Shown here: piece by piece, positions 36,351-44,585 of the stretch
Numbering within the stretch: position 1 is the first letter of the stretch
Layout: every line of letters starts with the position of its first letter
Origin: Bacteroidota bacterium
GTDB taxonomy: Bacteria; Bacteroidota; Bacteroidia; Bacteroidales; VadinHA17
Reading direction: 5' to 3'
Length of the DNA: 64,000 nucleotides
Assembly (NCBI GenBank): GCA_011050615.1
Contig: DRFJ01000057.1
Coordinates: 38,862 to 102,861, forward strand
Made by a program: the position numbers and the translations under genes
The notes under the pieces: model-generated
Seen by the model: only the letters and a program-made list of their open reading frames with translations
What the model was told of the DNA's origin: nothing
Databases searched by the model: none

Positions 36351-37913
36351 ATGAAACAGGCGATAAGAATTAGTTTAATTTTAATAATATTTCAGGCCGT
36401 CATTTTACGGGGAATCCCCGTAAATGGCCATTCAGTGAACCAGGATAATCTGATCAGTATTTTATTACAGAAAACTGATACAATTAACACTAATCCATAT
36501 CTTAAAATCAGGAAATTCGACCTTGAACTAATTACCCCCTCGTCCGGAATCCAGTTTTTTAAAGACGGCATCCTGTTTTCATCTCTCTCGAAAAGGAATG
36601 CAAAAATGATTCCCAAGCATATTTCATTTGGAGACCGTGGATTATACTATGCAACACTTGACGATTCCGTCCCTGTCAACCCGGTCCCTTTTAAAACTGA
36701 TAGTGAGTTACTTATTCCGGCTGAAGGGACCACCTTTACCGGGGACATGTCAGTGGCATATATCTCAAAATTATCAGGTAGTGATAACAGGGTCAAAATT
36801 TACAGGGCTGAAGCGGGCACCGGGGATAATCCTCAATCGTGGCATATAAGCGGAACACCTCTTTCATTCTGCTATGATTACAATAATTATACACATCCGA
36901 CAGTTTCAAGCGATGGCAAGCTGATGATTTTCTCATCAGATATGCCCGGAGGCTCAGGTGAAATGGACCTCTATATTAGCAGGTATGAGAGTAATGTATG
37001 GACCAGGCCTGAAAATATGGGTGTAAAGTTTAACAGCAAAGGTTCTGAACTATACGCCTGCCTTGATGATGCCAGTAATCTTTATTTTTCATCTGATGGC
37101 CTGCCCGGCCTTGGAGGGTATGATATATTTTTCAGCAGTTTTAATGGCAGCGGGTGGGATGAACCCGTAAATCTTTATGACCAGATTAATACGGTAAATG
37201 ATGAGGTTGCCTTTAAAATTAACAGGGAAGGTGCAAATTATGGTTTTTATACCATGATTGAAAGAAGCGGATTAGCAAAGAAAAAGTTAAGCAGGCATCT
37301 CTTTAAGCTTGAACTGAATGATGAGTATAAAAAAGATGAATCATTACTGTTGTCAGATGTCCTGAAAGATTATGCCGTTGATCCACCCATCCTTGCGCTT
37401 TATAAGGAAAGAGAAGAAACAGCCGGACGTCCTGAAACAGAGAAAGTGGTTAAGGCCGGAGCCGAAGAAAAACAAAGGATAGCCGACAGCCTGCTTGCCG
37501 TACAAAAGGAAACCGAACGACTGGCAAAGGAACAAAGGTTAGCCGACAGCCTGCTTGCCGTACAATTAGAAGCTGAAAGACTGGCTGAAGAAAAAAGAGT
37601 GGCCGACAGCCTGAGAATGGAGGAAATAAGACAAAAAGAGGAGGAAGCTGCCAGGGATGCTGTTATTTACAGGGTACAGATCCTGGCAAGCACCATAAAA
37701 GGTGTTGAATATAATATCAGGGTCAAAGGAAAAACCCATGATACATATGAATACTATTACAAGGAAGCCTGGCGCATAACGGTCGGTGAATTTACCTTGC
37801 TCCGTGATGCCGTTGAATTTAGGAAGGCCTGCAGGGAAGCAGGTTACGAACAGGCATTTGTGGTGGCATTTAAAGATGGAGTGCGATCACTTGATCCCGA
37901 TTTGTTCAGGTGA
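36351..37913 (+). CDS. PD40-propeller, coiled-coil and SPOR-domain protein
   Basis: 520 residues. Signal peptide 1-27; PD40-type propeller about 60-320 (THPTVSSDGKLMIFSSDMPG, LYFSSDGLPGLGGYDIFFS); a coiled-coil with three 20-residue repeats (about 374-420: AxRLADSLLAVQxExERLAEE); a C-terminal SPOR-like domain (about 440-515: VIYRVQILASTIKG ... YYKEAWRITVGEFTLLRDAVEF). SPOR domains bind denuded peptidoglycan strands. In PorE-like proteins OmpA normally provides the wall anchor, so this is a variant with SPOR in place of OmpA. Paired with the upstream PorP-like gene. An outer-membrane/wall tether role in type IX secretion is inferred. Confidence 0.8.
   Translation: MKQAIRISLILIIFQAVILRGIPVNGHSVNQDNLISILLQKTDTINTNPYLKIRKFDLELITPSSGIQFFKDGILFSSLSKRNAKMIPKHISFGDRGLYYATLDDSVPVNPVPFKTDSELLIPAEGTTFTGDMSVAYISKLSGSDNRVKIYRAEAGTGDNPQSWHISGTPLSFCYDYNNYTHPTVSSDGKLMIFSSDMPGGSGEMDLYISRYESNVWTRPENMGVKFNSKGSELYACLDDASNLYFSSDGLPGLGGYDIFFSSFNGSGWDEPVNLYDQINTVNDEVAFKINREGANYGFYTMIERSGLAKKKLSRHLFKLELNDEYKKDESLLLSDVLKDYAVDPPILALYKEREETAGRPETEKVVKAGAEEKQRIADSLLAVQKETERLAKEQRLADSLLAVQLEAERLAEEKRVADSLRMEEIRQKEEEAARDAVIYRVQILASTIKGVEYNIRVKGKTHDTYEYYYKEAWRITVGEFTLLRDAVEFRKACREAGYEQAFVVAFKDGVRSLDPDLFR
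37471..37618 (+). repeat. 60-bp tandem repeat (coiled-coil of the SPOR protein)
   Basis: Two full copies and one partial copy with a 60-bp period, aligned on the identical stretch GCCGACAGCCTGCTTGCCGT in copies 1 and 2 and a shortened third copy. It encodes the 20-residue coiled-coil unit. High DNA identity between the first two copies suggests recent duplication. Confidence 0.8.
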
Positions 37914-37922
37914 TAAATCTCC

Positions 37923-37949
37923 CGCTGTGGACAATTCAGGTCCGCAGCG
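37923..37949 (+). terminator. Hairpin after the SPOR gene
   Basis: Stem of 10 bp with one T-G mismatch (CGCTGTGGAC at 37923-37932 with GTCCGCAGCG at 37940-37949) and a 7-base loop, starting 10 bases after the stop. There is no T-run after it, so it is a terminator-like hairpin, not a canonical intrinsic terminator. Confidence 0.5.
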
Positions 37950-38066
37950 AGGTCACCAAAATGACAGAACGTACTAATCATACGATTTTTTACCGTATAA
38001 ATAATTTTACTGAAAGATCCTCGTATTATTATATGTAATAATGTCAAACATAAAATACCCGGTGTT

Positions 38067-38984
38067 ATGTGGAAAACTGCGTTATTCCTGATAGTAACAA
38101 TAATTATTATTCCCTTTTTAGCCTTCAGAATTGATACACCATTGAGCCCCGGACAGCAGGCCATACTAGCCGACCTGCTCCGGATTTATATTATAGCGGC
38201 TGCCCTTTGTTTCATTACCAGTACAATAACAGGGAATTACTCCCAGGTGGATAAGCTGTGGAGCATCATGCCGGTAATATATGTATGGATAATATGCATA
38301 CGGTCAGGTTATGAGGCCAGGCTGCTTCTGATGGCTGTGGTTGCAAGCATATGGGGTATAAGGCTTACATATAATTTTGCCCGGAGGGGCGGGTATTCAC
38401 TGAAGATATGGGCTGGGGAACAGGATTACAGGTGGCCAGTGCTGAGAAAAAAGCCGGAGTTTGCAGCAAAATGGAAATGGACCCTCTTCAACCTCCTGTT
38501 TATTTCATTTTACCAGATGGGACTGATCCTTCTGATCACACTGCCGGCTTTGAAAAGCCTCGGATCCGGGCCCCTGTCCTGGGTCGACTACCTGATAGCA
38601 TTTATAGCAATCAGCTTTGTGGTAATAGAGACAGTAGCAGACCAGCAGCAATGGAACTTCCAGAAAGAGAAAAAGCGCTTAATTGAGTCGGGTCAAGTCT
38701 TACCCGAGAAATACAAAAAGGGTTTTCTTGATTCAGGTCTGTGGGGCATTGTCAGGCATCCGAATTATGCATCGGAACAATCAATATGGATAGTATTCTA
38801 CTTCTTCAGCGTTTCCGCAACAGGCAGCTGGCTTAACTGGTCAGTCATAGGCGCTGTATTGCTTATACTGCTTTTCTACGGCAGCAGCAGCTTCAGTGAG
38901 TCTATATCCATGAGCAAGTATCCAGGGTACGTTGAGTACCAGGAGAAAACCCCAAGGTTTATCCCCATAAGAACCAGGAGGTGA
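38067..38984 (+). CDS. DUF1295 membrane protein (steroid 5-alpha-reductase-like)
   Basis: 305 residues with six or seven membrane segments. Family hallmarks are SQVDKLWSIMPVIYVW near 65-80, LRKKPEFAAKWKWTLFN, and the C-terminal signature SGLWGIVRHPNYASEQSIW with KYPGYVEYQEKTPRFIP at the end. DUF1295 proteins share the fold of NADPH-dependent steroid reductases and isoprenylcysteine methyltransferases, but the bacterial substrate is unknown; RHPNY is the cofactor-site motif. It stands alone, 153 bp after the SPOR gene and 117 bp before the cytochrome. No operon link is apparent. Confidence 0.88.
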   Translation: MWKTALFLIVTIIIIPFLAFRIDTPLSPGQQAILADLLRIYIIAAALCFITSTITGNYSQVDKLWSIMPVIYVWIICIRSGYEARLLLMAVVASIWGIRLTYNFARRGGYSLKIWAGEQDYRWPVLRKKPEFAAKWKWTLFNLLFISFYQMGLILLITLPALKSLGSGPLSWVDYLIAFIAISFVVIETVADQQQWNFQKEKKRLIESGQVLPEKYKKGFLDSGLWGIVRHPNYASEQSIWIVFYFFSVSATGSWLNWSVIGAVLLILLFYGSSSFSESISMSKYPGYVEYQEKTPRFIPIRTRR

Positions 38985-39101
38985 CACACAGGCCTTTTAA
39001 ATTAATTTTTCCCGGCATATTTCAATCAACCAATAGATTTTTTGCATACATTTATTGGTTTAAACAAACTAAATAAAAATAAATTAATTACTAGTTATAT
39101 C

Positions 39102-40481
39102 ATGAAAATCATGAAAAATGCAGTACTTATCCTTGCAAGTCTTTTTCTCACAGCTAACATTTCAGCCCAGGTAGATCATTCTGAATTTATAGAGGGCCCC
39201 TTCGACAGTCCGCAGGAAGTTACCGCCCTTTGTCTTGAATGTCATCCTGGTTATGATGAAGACATCATGAAAACCAGGCACTGGAACTGGCTGGGTGATG
39301 AATTTACCACCTCTGATGGAAAAACAATCAGGCTGGGCAAGAAAAATATGATCAATAATTTTTGTATTGCTGTACCATCAAACTGGCCCAGGTGCACAAG
39401 TTGTCATATAGGATATGGCTGGAAAGACGAAACATTCGACTTCACCGATGGCAAAAATATCGATTGTCTTATATGCCATGACCATACTGACACATATAAA
39501 AAAGTACCAACAGGTGCAGGAATGCCTGATCCATCGGTTGATCTTCTAAAGGTGGCCCAGAGCGTAGGGCCTACCCGCATTGAAAATTGCAGTATATGTC
39601 ATTTTAACGGTGGCGGGGGAACCGGTGTCAAACACGGTGATATGGATGGCAGTATGATTAATCCTTCACCTGAACTGGACGTACACATAGGGAAACTTGG
39701 TTTTACCTGTTCAGATTGTCATGCAGGCATGAATCACGAAATTCTTGGGGCTGGTCAGGCTTCTTTAGCCGCAGGCACAAACCATATCTCATGCCTTAAT
39801 TGCCATGGCAACACACCACACAGGAGAAAAATTGTAAATGATCATATTAAATCAGTAGCATGCGAGACATGCCACATCCCTGCTTTTGCAAGGGAGGAAC
39901 CGACAAAAGTCTGGTGGGACTGGTCAACAGCAGGTGAAAAGAGGGAGCCTGCACCGGATGAATTCGGGATGCCTGATTATGATAGAAAAAAAGGAGATTT
40001 TAAATGGGATAAAAATGTTATTCCCGAATACAGGTGGTACACCGGGCAGACCGATTATTACCTGTATGGCGATATTATTAAACCTAAAGAAGCTGTTAAG
40101 CTAAATAAACTACTTGGTTCTTTCGAAGATCCGGATGCTAAAATCACTCCATTCAAAATTATGAGGGGCAAACAGCCTTACGACGCCCGCAACAATTATC
40201 TCGTAGTGGCAAAATTATTCGGTAAAAAGGGTTACTGGGAAACTTATGACTGGGATGAAGCAGCAGAACTGGGTATGAAAACAATTAATCTCGACTTTTC
40301 GGGGAGGTTACGTTTTGTTGAAACCGAAATGTACTGGCCAATCAATCATATGGTTGCTCCTGCCGGCAGTTCACTGAGATGTACCGAATGTCACTCAAAG
40401 AGGGAACCGCGGCGGCTCGACTGGGAAGCACTTGGCTATCACGGTGACCCAATGCTTACAGGCAGGAGAATCCTTGATTAA
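39102..40481 (+). CDS. Octaheme c-type cytochrome (tetrathionate-reductase-like family)
   Basis: The open frame extends upstream to 39042, but the signal peptide (MKIMKNAVLILASLFLTANISA) fits a start at 39102 or 39111. Eight CxxCH heme sites occur: CLECH, CTSCH, CLICH, CSICH, CSDCH, CLNCH, CETCH and CTECH. The spacing and the length of about 460 residues match octaheme cytochromes of the tetrathionate reductase type, which reduce tetrathionate, nitrite or hydroxylamine in vitro in relatives. I cannot confirm the unusual lysine-ligated heme from sequence alone. No quinol oxidase partner is adjacent; the flanking genes (DUF1295 and a methyltransferase on the opposite strand) look unrelated. Confidence 0.88.
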   Translation: MKIMKNAVLILASLFLTANISAQVDHSEFIEGPFDSPQEVTALCLECHPGYDEDIMKTRHWNWLGDEFTTSDGKTIRLGKKNMINNFCIAVPSNWPRCTSCHIGYGWKDETFDFTDGKNIDCLICHDHTDTYKKVPTGAGMPDPSVDLLKVAQSVGPTRIENCSICHFNGGGGTGVKHGDMDGSMINPSPELDVHIGKLGFTCSDCHAGMNHEILGAGQASLAAGTNHISCLNCHGNTPHRRKIVNDHIKSVACETCHIPAFAREEPTKVWWDWSTAGEKREPAPDEFGMPDYDRKKGDFKWDKNVIPEYRWYTGQTDYYLYGDIIKPKEAVKLNKLLGSFEDPDAKITPFKIMRGKQPYDARNNYLVVAKLFGKKGYWETYDWDEAAELGMKTINLDFSGRLRFVETEMYWPINHMVAPAGSSLRCTECHSKREPRRLDWEALGYHGDPMLTGRRILD

Positions 40482-40603
40482 CAAACATCAAGCTGTTAGT
40501 GGCAATTTTAAACTGCAGACTATCATCTGCAAACCACAATCGGGAAAGCGCTTTTCTGTCTGAGCTTTTCAGATCCGGCCCGGTTAGCATTTTGCAAATT
40601 CTT

Positions 40604-41206
40604 TTAAGCACATACCATTACCCGGAAAGCACTATTTTTTCCGAGTTTATCTGACTCGATGCGGAGGCCTGCCTTTTCAATGAAATAATCAAGGCCTCCC
40701 AGAGTGTTGAACCTGCGGAAGTTCCTGTAGTGATCGCCCCCGGCTATCCGCTCAATAATAAAGATCACAAGCTTTGATATGCCTGGCTGCATCGGGTAAT
40801 TATAATCCATAAGAATTACTTTCGGGGCAATCCTTCTCATCTCGTTGAGGATCTTCAGGGCAAGTTCTGAATCAAACTGATGAATTGCCATTGACATAAC
40901 GGCTACATCAAACTCATTATCACCAAACGATGAAAGATATGAAGCGTCCTTAACCTTAAATATGACATTTTCAACCTTCTTTTTATCTGCCTGGTTATTG
41001 GAAATACCTATCATCTCTTCAGAAAGGTCAATACCCCATACCCGGGATGACAGGCCCGACATGGCCAGCGACAGTGATCCTGTGCCACAGGCCACATCCA
41101 GAACAGTATCATCCGGCTTAAGCTCTTCAGTTATGCGAGGATAATACCGTGACAGTATCGGATCAATGATATTACGGTATATAATCCCGTTCAATGAATA
41201 TTTCAT
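40604..41206 (-). CDS. Class I SAM-dependent methyltransferase
   Basis: The frame is open further upstream, but that extension lies inside the TolC-like gene and reads like a shadow. ATG at 41206 starts MKYSLNGIIYRNIIDPILSR, the expected N-terminus. SAM motif I is VLDVACGTGSLSLAM (about residue 35-49), motif II contains WGIDLSEEM, and FDVAVMSMAIHQFD matches motif IV. About 200 residues, as in UbiE-like or Methyltransf_11 proteins. The start overlaps the half-length TolC gene by 35 bp. Substrate unknown. Confidence 0.8.
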   Translation of the reverse strand: MKYSLNGIIYRNIIDPILSRYYPRITEELKPDDTVLDVACGTGSLSLAMSGLSSRVWGIDLSEEMIGISNNQADKKKVENVIFKVKDASYLSSFGDNEFDVAVMSMAIHQFDSELALKILNEMRRIAPKVILMDYNYPMQPGISKLVIFIIERIAGGDHYRNFRRFNTLGGLDYFIEKAGLRIESDKLGKNSAFRVMVCA

Positions 41207-41897
41207 TTTCAGCCCGGAGTGTATCACTGAATTCAATTGTATATAACTGTTCTTCGCCCGGTAATCCCATAGAATAAAAAAGAGTATACCTTGCCCTGTG
41301 AAGTATCCATTCAGATTCATCAAGGTCATTCTTTGCCTGTTCCATTTGTAATTCGGCGTTTGTAAGGTCAACACCTGTAGCCATACCAATCTCAAACCTT
41401 GTATAAACAGCATTGTAAAGGTCTGTTGCTATTTCCATTTGCCTCTGCCTTGATTCCTGCAGATACAGGGCATAAATAACTTCAATATAATTGCTCTTCA
41501 CTTCGGTTTTTATCTGCCGTTCAAGAGCTTTTACCTGGTATTCGAGGGAGAGAACTGACTGCTTAACAGCTTTTAGCCTGTACATAATTGTAAGCGGGAA
41601 GTCAATTTCCTGCGATATGGCTATCCGCTGCTCATCGAAAAGATCTTCCGGTCCCGTCCGGATACCTTCCCTGAAATAGCTTATCTCAGGTGACCCGATG
41701 CCGGTCTCCGTTCTCCAGCTTTGCTCTTCCTGCCTCAATGCCGCCCTCAATTGCTGCAGAACACTGTTTCTTTCGTATGCTGACTCCACAGCCTTATTTA
41801 TTGTAAGTATTGTGTCCTGCCCGTTTGCCGGGCCACTAAAGACAAATGGCAAGAGCAGACTTGGAAATAACCTGGTTATCATCATATTTAAATTCAT
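41172..41897 (-). pseudogene. Half-length TolC-family outer-membrane efflux protein
   Basis: 241 residues with a signal peptide (cleavage near SGPANGQ) and one TolC repeat: ALRQEEQSWRTETGIGSPEIS, IKTEVKSNYIEVIYALYLQ and the turn GMATGVDLTNAELQMEQAKNDLDE. TolC-family proteins have two such repeats (about 400-480 residues) forming the trimeric barrel and coiled-coil tunnel; the second is absent and the frame ends at DYIP, 35 bp inside the methyltransferase gene. No pump (RND or MFP) gene flanks it. A deletion that fused the remaining half to the methyltransferase promoter region is the likeliest origin; a functional short form is possible but unsupported. Confidence 0.6.
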
Positions 41898-42088
41898 AGT
41901 ATAATAATATAAAGATATAATAATTATCGATTGGCAGGATTAGAAGCAACCATTAACCTCAAACAACGTACATATAAAATTGTACGGATATCTAATGCAG
42001 TGATCAGTCTGAGATTCACCAGAAATATCTCTACAACATTTCGTTTACATTAAAAAAAAAATATAATCCTGATACAATGAATTTTTTC

Positions 42089-42096
42089 TAATTTTG
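42089..42096 (+). promoter_or_regulatory. TAnnTTTG-type -7 element before the DksA/TraR-like gene
   Basis: TAATTTTG lies 13 bp before the ATG of the zinc-finger gene and fits the Bacteroidota -7 consensus. No convincing TTG -33 box was found at the usual distance, so the call rests on the -7 match and its place. Confidence 0.45.
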
Positions 42097-42109
42097 GATT
42101 TAAAGTACT

Positions 42110-42442
42110 ATGATGACGGCAGAAGAAAAGAGCGTGATAAGGAAAAGGGTCCGGCATGAAATTCAAACCCTCAGGGAATCAATCGAAACACTTACCGACC
42201 TGATATCTGACGATGAAGTTCAGTCAGATGCCAATGACTGGTTTACTTCCAAGGAAAACACGGGCAAAGAAATCAACAAACAGGCCCTTGTCAAGGCAAA
42301 ACAGAGATTAAAAATATTGAATGAGGTACTGAAAAGAATTGACAGCCCTGCCTACGGTATATGCACAGTGTGTAAAAAGCCAATTCCATTTGAAAGGATG
42401 AAAGCTATGCCCACAGCCACAAGGTGCTTATCGTGCGGATGA
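42110..42442 (+). CDS. DksA/TraR-type zinc-finger protein
   Basis: 110 residues. An N-terminal coiled-coil (about 1-75, ending NEVLKRIDSPAYG) is followed by a C4 zinc finger, CTVCKKPIPFERMKAMPTATRCLSC (two CxxC pairs). The finger spacing and the PAYGxCxxC and ERMKAxPxAxxC text are family hallmarks. DksA-like proteins bind the RNA polymerase secondary channel and, with ppGpp, control stable RNA and amino-acid genes; the shorter TraR-like ones do the same without ppGpp. Usual length is 110-150. It is monocistronic. Confidence 0.93.
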   Translation: MMTAEEKSVIRKRVRHEIQTLRESIETLTDLISDDEVQSDANDWFTSKENTGKEINKQALVKAKQRLKILNEVLKRIDSPAYGICTVCKKPIPFERMKAMPTATRCLSCG

Positions 42443-42556
42443 AGATTGTTGAATCGTTAAATTGTTAAATTTTTGAACCGGGTATAAGATTGTGTATTGA
42501 TCTGTTGCCCACCGATGAGAAACCAGACTAATAAGATTTAAGTGAAAACTAATAAA

Positions 42557-43966
42557 ATGTTACCAATAAATATCAATTCCGGGCTTTATACCGACCATTA
42601 CGAACTTACCATGGCACAGGGATACTTCCTGACCGGTAAAAATGACACCACTGCCAATTTTGACTATTTCTTCCGTAAAAATCCATATGGGGGAGGTTTT
42701 ACCGTTTTTGCAGGGCTGGATAATCTGCTTGAGTTTATAAGAGACTACCGTTTCAATGAAGAAGACTGCCGTTATCTTAAATCAAAGGGTTTTAATAATA
42801 AATTCATTGAATACCTCAGGGGCTTCCGTTTCCGGGGAAACATCCATTCCGTCCGCGAGGGGGAGATAGTATTTGCCGGTGAGCCCCTGCTGAGGGTGGA
42901 AGGCAACATAATTGAAACACAACTTATTGAAAGCCTGATCCTTAACATTATTAACTTCCAGTCTCTCATAGCGACAAAAGCGGCAAGGATGCGTCTTGTT
43001 GCCGGTGACAGGCTTCTTGTTGATTTTGGCCTCAGGCGTGCACAGGGCCTTGGTGCCATACATGCCAGCAGGGCAGCAATTATAGGTGGCTTCAATGGCA
43101 GTTCAAATACTTTCAGTGCCAGCAGATTCGGATTTGAATCAACCGGCACAATGGCTCATTCATGGGTCCAGAGCTTTGACAGGGAAATCAATGCTTTCAG
43201 GGAATATGCAGGTTTGTACCCTGATTCATCCATATTGCTGGTCGATACCTACGATACCCTTAAACAAGGTGTTCCCAATGCTATAACGGTGGCAAAGGAA
43301 CTTGAAAATGAAGGCCACAGGCTGATAGGGATAAGACTTGATAGCGGTGACCTGGCCTATATGAGCAAGGAAGCACGAAAAATGCTTAACAGGGAGGGTC
43401 TTAAATATGTTAAGATAGTGGTATCAAACCAGCTCGATGAATATCTTATAAAGAGCCTCCTTGACCAGGATGCCCCGGTCGATTCATTCGGGGTGGGGAC
43501 GTCCCTGGTAACAGGTATGGGTGAAGGTGCACTCGACGGTGTATATAAACTGGCACAGATAGATGACCATCCAAGTATGAAAGTTTCAGATAATATCAGC
43601 AAGACATCTCTGCCGGGGGTAAAGAAAATCTACCGTTTTGTCAATGGAGAAAAGCTTTTCTATGCCGATGCTATTGAGCTGGCTGATTCAAGAGTGCCAC
43701 ACCAGATCTACCATCCCCATCATCCCGAAAAAAACTGTAAGCTGGAGGAATATTCCCACACCCCGCTCGTTGAAAAAGTAATGGATAAGGGTAATATTCT
43801 CACCTCCATGTCACTTGATGAAGCTGCAAAATACGCAGCTGACAGGCTGGTACAGGTACCCGAAGAAACAAAAAGGTTTGATAACCCTCACATTTATAAG
43901 GTAGGTATAGGCAAGGAATTAATGGATTTACGAAATAATTTAAAGGATAAGATATGGAAGCGCTGA
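42557..43966 (+). CDS. pncB: Nicotinate phosphoribosyltransferase
   Basis: About 470 residues. A GTG at 42542 would add five residues; ATG at 42557 gives MLPININSGLYTDHYELTMAQGYF, where LYTDxYELTMAQ is the N-terminal hallmark. Other conserved parts: FRRAQ-like LRRAQGLGAIHASRAA (phosphate and substrate binding), GTMAHSWVQSF and the DTYDTL/IRLDSGDL segments at the PRPP site. It makes nicotinate mononucleotide from nicotinate, PRPP and ATP. It overlaps the nicotinamidase gene by 13 bp, giving a two-gene NAD salvage operon (nicotinamide to nicotinate to NaMN). Confidence 0.95.
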   Translation: MLPININSGLYTDHYELTMAQGYFLTGKNDTTANFDYFFRKNPYGGGFTVFAGLDNLLEFIRDYRFNEEDCRYLKSKGFNNKFIEYLRGFRFRGNIHSVREGEIVFAGEPLLRVEGNIIETQLIESLILNIINFQSLIATKAARMRLVAGDRLLVDFGLRRAQGLGAIHASRAAIIGGFNGSSNTFSASRFGFESTGTMAHSWVQSFDREINAFREYAGLYPDSSILLVDTYDTLKQGVPNAITVAKELENEGHRLIGIRLDSGDLAYMSKEARKMLNREGLKYVKIVVSNQLDEYLIKSLLDQDAPVDSFGVGTSLVTGMGEGALDGVYKLAQIDDHPSMKVSDNISKTSLPGVKKIYRFVNGEKLFYADAIELADSRVPHQIYHPHHPEKNCKLEEYSHTPLVEKVMDKGNILTSMSLDEAAKYAADRLVQVPEETKRFDNPHIYKVGIGKELMDLRNNLKDKIWKR

Positions 43967-44499
43967 TAATAGTGGATGTACAAAATGATTTTTGCCCCGG
44001 AGGTGCGCTTCCGGCACCACGGGCAAATGAGATTATCCCTGTAATTAATAAACTGATGGACAAATTCAGTCTTATTGTGGCATCACGTGATGTTCACCCT
44101 CCCGATACCAAACATTTTGATAAGTGGCCGCCGCACTGTATTGACGGAACCAGGGGAGCACTGTTTCATCCTGATTTGAATATTACCAGGATTCAAAAAG
44201 GTTTTCACAAAGGCACCGGCAACAAAGATGATGGCTATTCAGCCTTCGAGGCCACAAATGAAGATCTCACAGGTTATCTTCTTACCAAAAGGGTAACAGA
44301 AGTCTATATAACAGGGCTGACAACCGAATACTGTGTTAAGACCACAGCTCTTGATGCAGTGCAACAAGGCTTCAATACATGGCTTATTACCGACGCAATA
44401 GCAGCTGTGGAGCCCGGATCGGAAAACGAAGCAAAGGCTATCACAGAAATGGAGAAGGCAGGGATCAGGCTCGTTAAGTCAGAGAGTATATGTTGCTGA
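43954..44499 (+). CDS. pncA: Nicotinamidase
   Basis: 181 residues of the isochorismatase/cysteine hydrolase fold. The catalytic triad is visible: D8 (ALIIVDVQNDF), K82 (IQKGFHKG) and C127 (TTEYCVK). Metal ligands probably include D46, H48 and H54 or H61 (ASRDVHPPDTKHFDKWPPHC). It hydrolyses nicotinamide to nicotinate, feeding the upstream phosphoribosyltransferase with which it overlaps. The overlap implies coupled translation. Length and motifs match PncA closely, and the neighbour confirms the call. Confidence 0.95.
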   Translation: MEALIIVDVQNDFCPGGALPAPRANEIIPVINKLMDKFSLIVASRDVHPPDTKHFDKWPPHCIDGTRGALFHPDLNITRIQKGFHKGTGNKDDGYSAFEATNEDLTGYLLTKRVTEVYITGLTTEYCVKTTALDAVQQGFNTWLITDAIAAVEPGSENEAKAITEMEKAGIRLVKSESICC

Positions 44500-44585
44500 G
44501 CCGCGGGACCCGGGTCTTCTTAATCTGATCTTTTCTTTTTACTATCAGTACATTAACGCATTAATCATTTTTCAAAATAAATAAT

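Noticed and set aside
40604..41413. Methyltransferase with a 69-residue N-terminal extension
   Set aside because: The extension lies inside the TolC-like gene and does not resemble methyltransferase sequence; start at 41206 fits the family.
44500..44530. GACCCGGGTC palindrome as a terminator
   Set aside because: The 10-bp palindrome has no loop and no T-run after it, so it is not a credible terminator.
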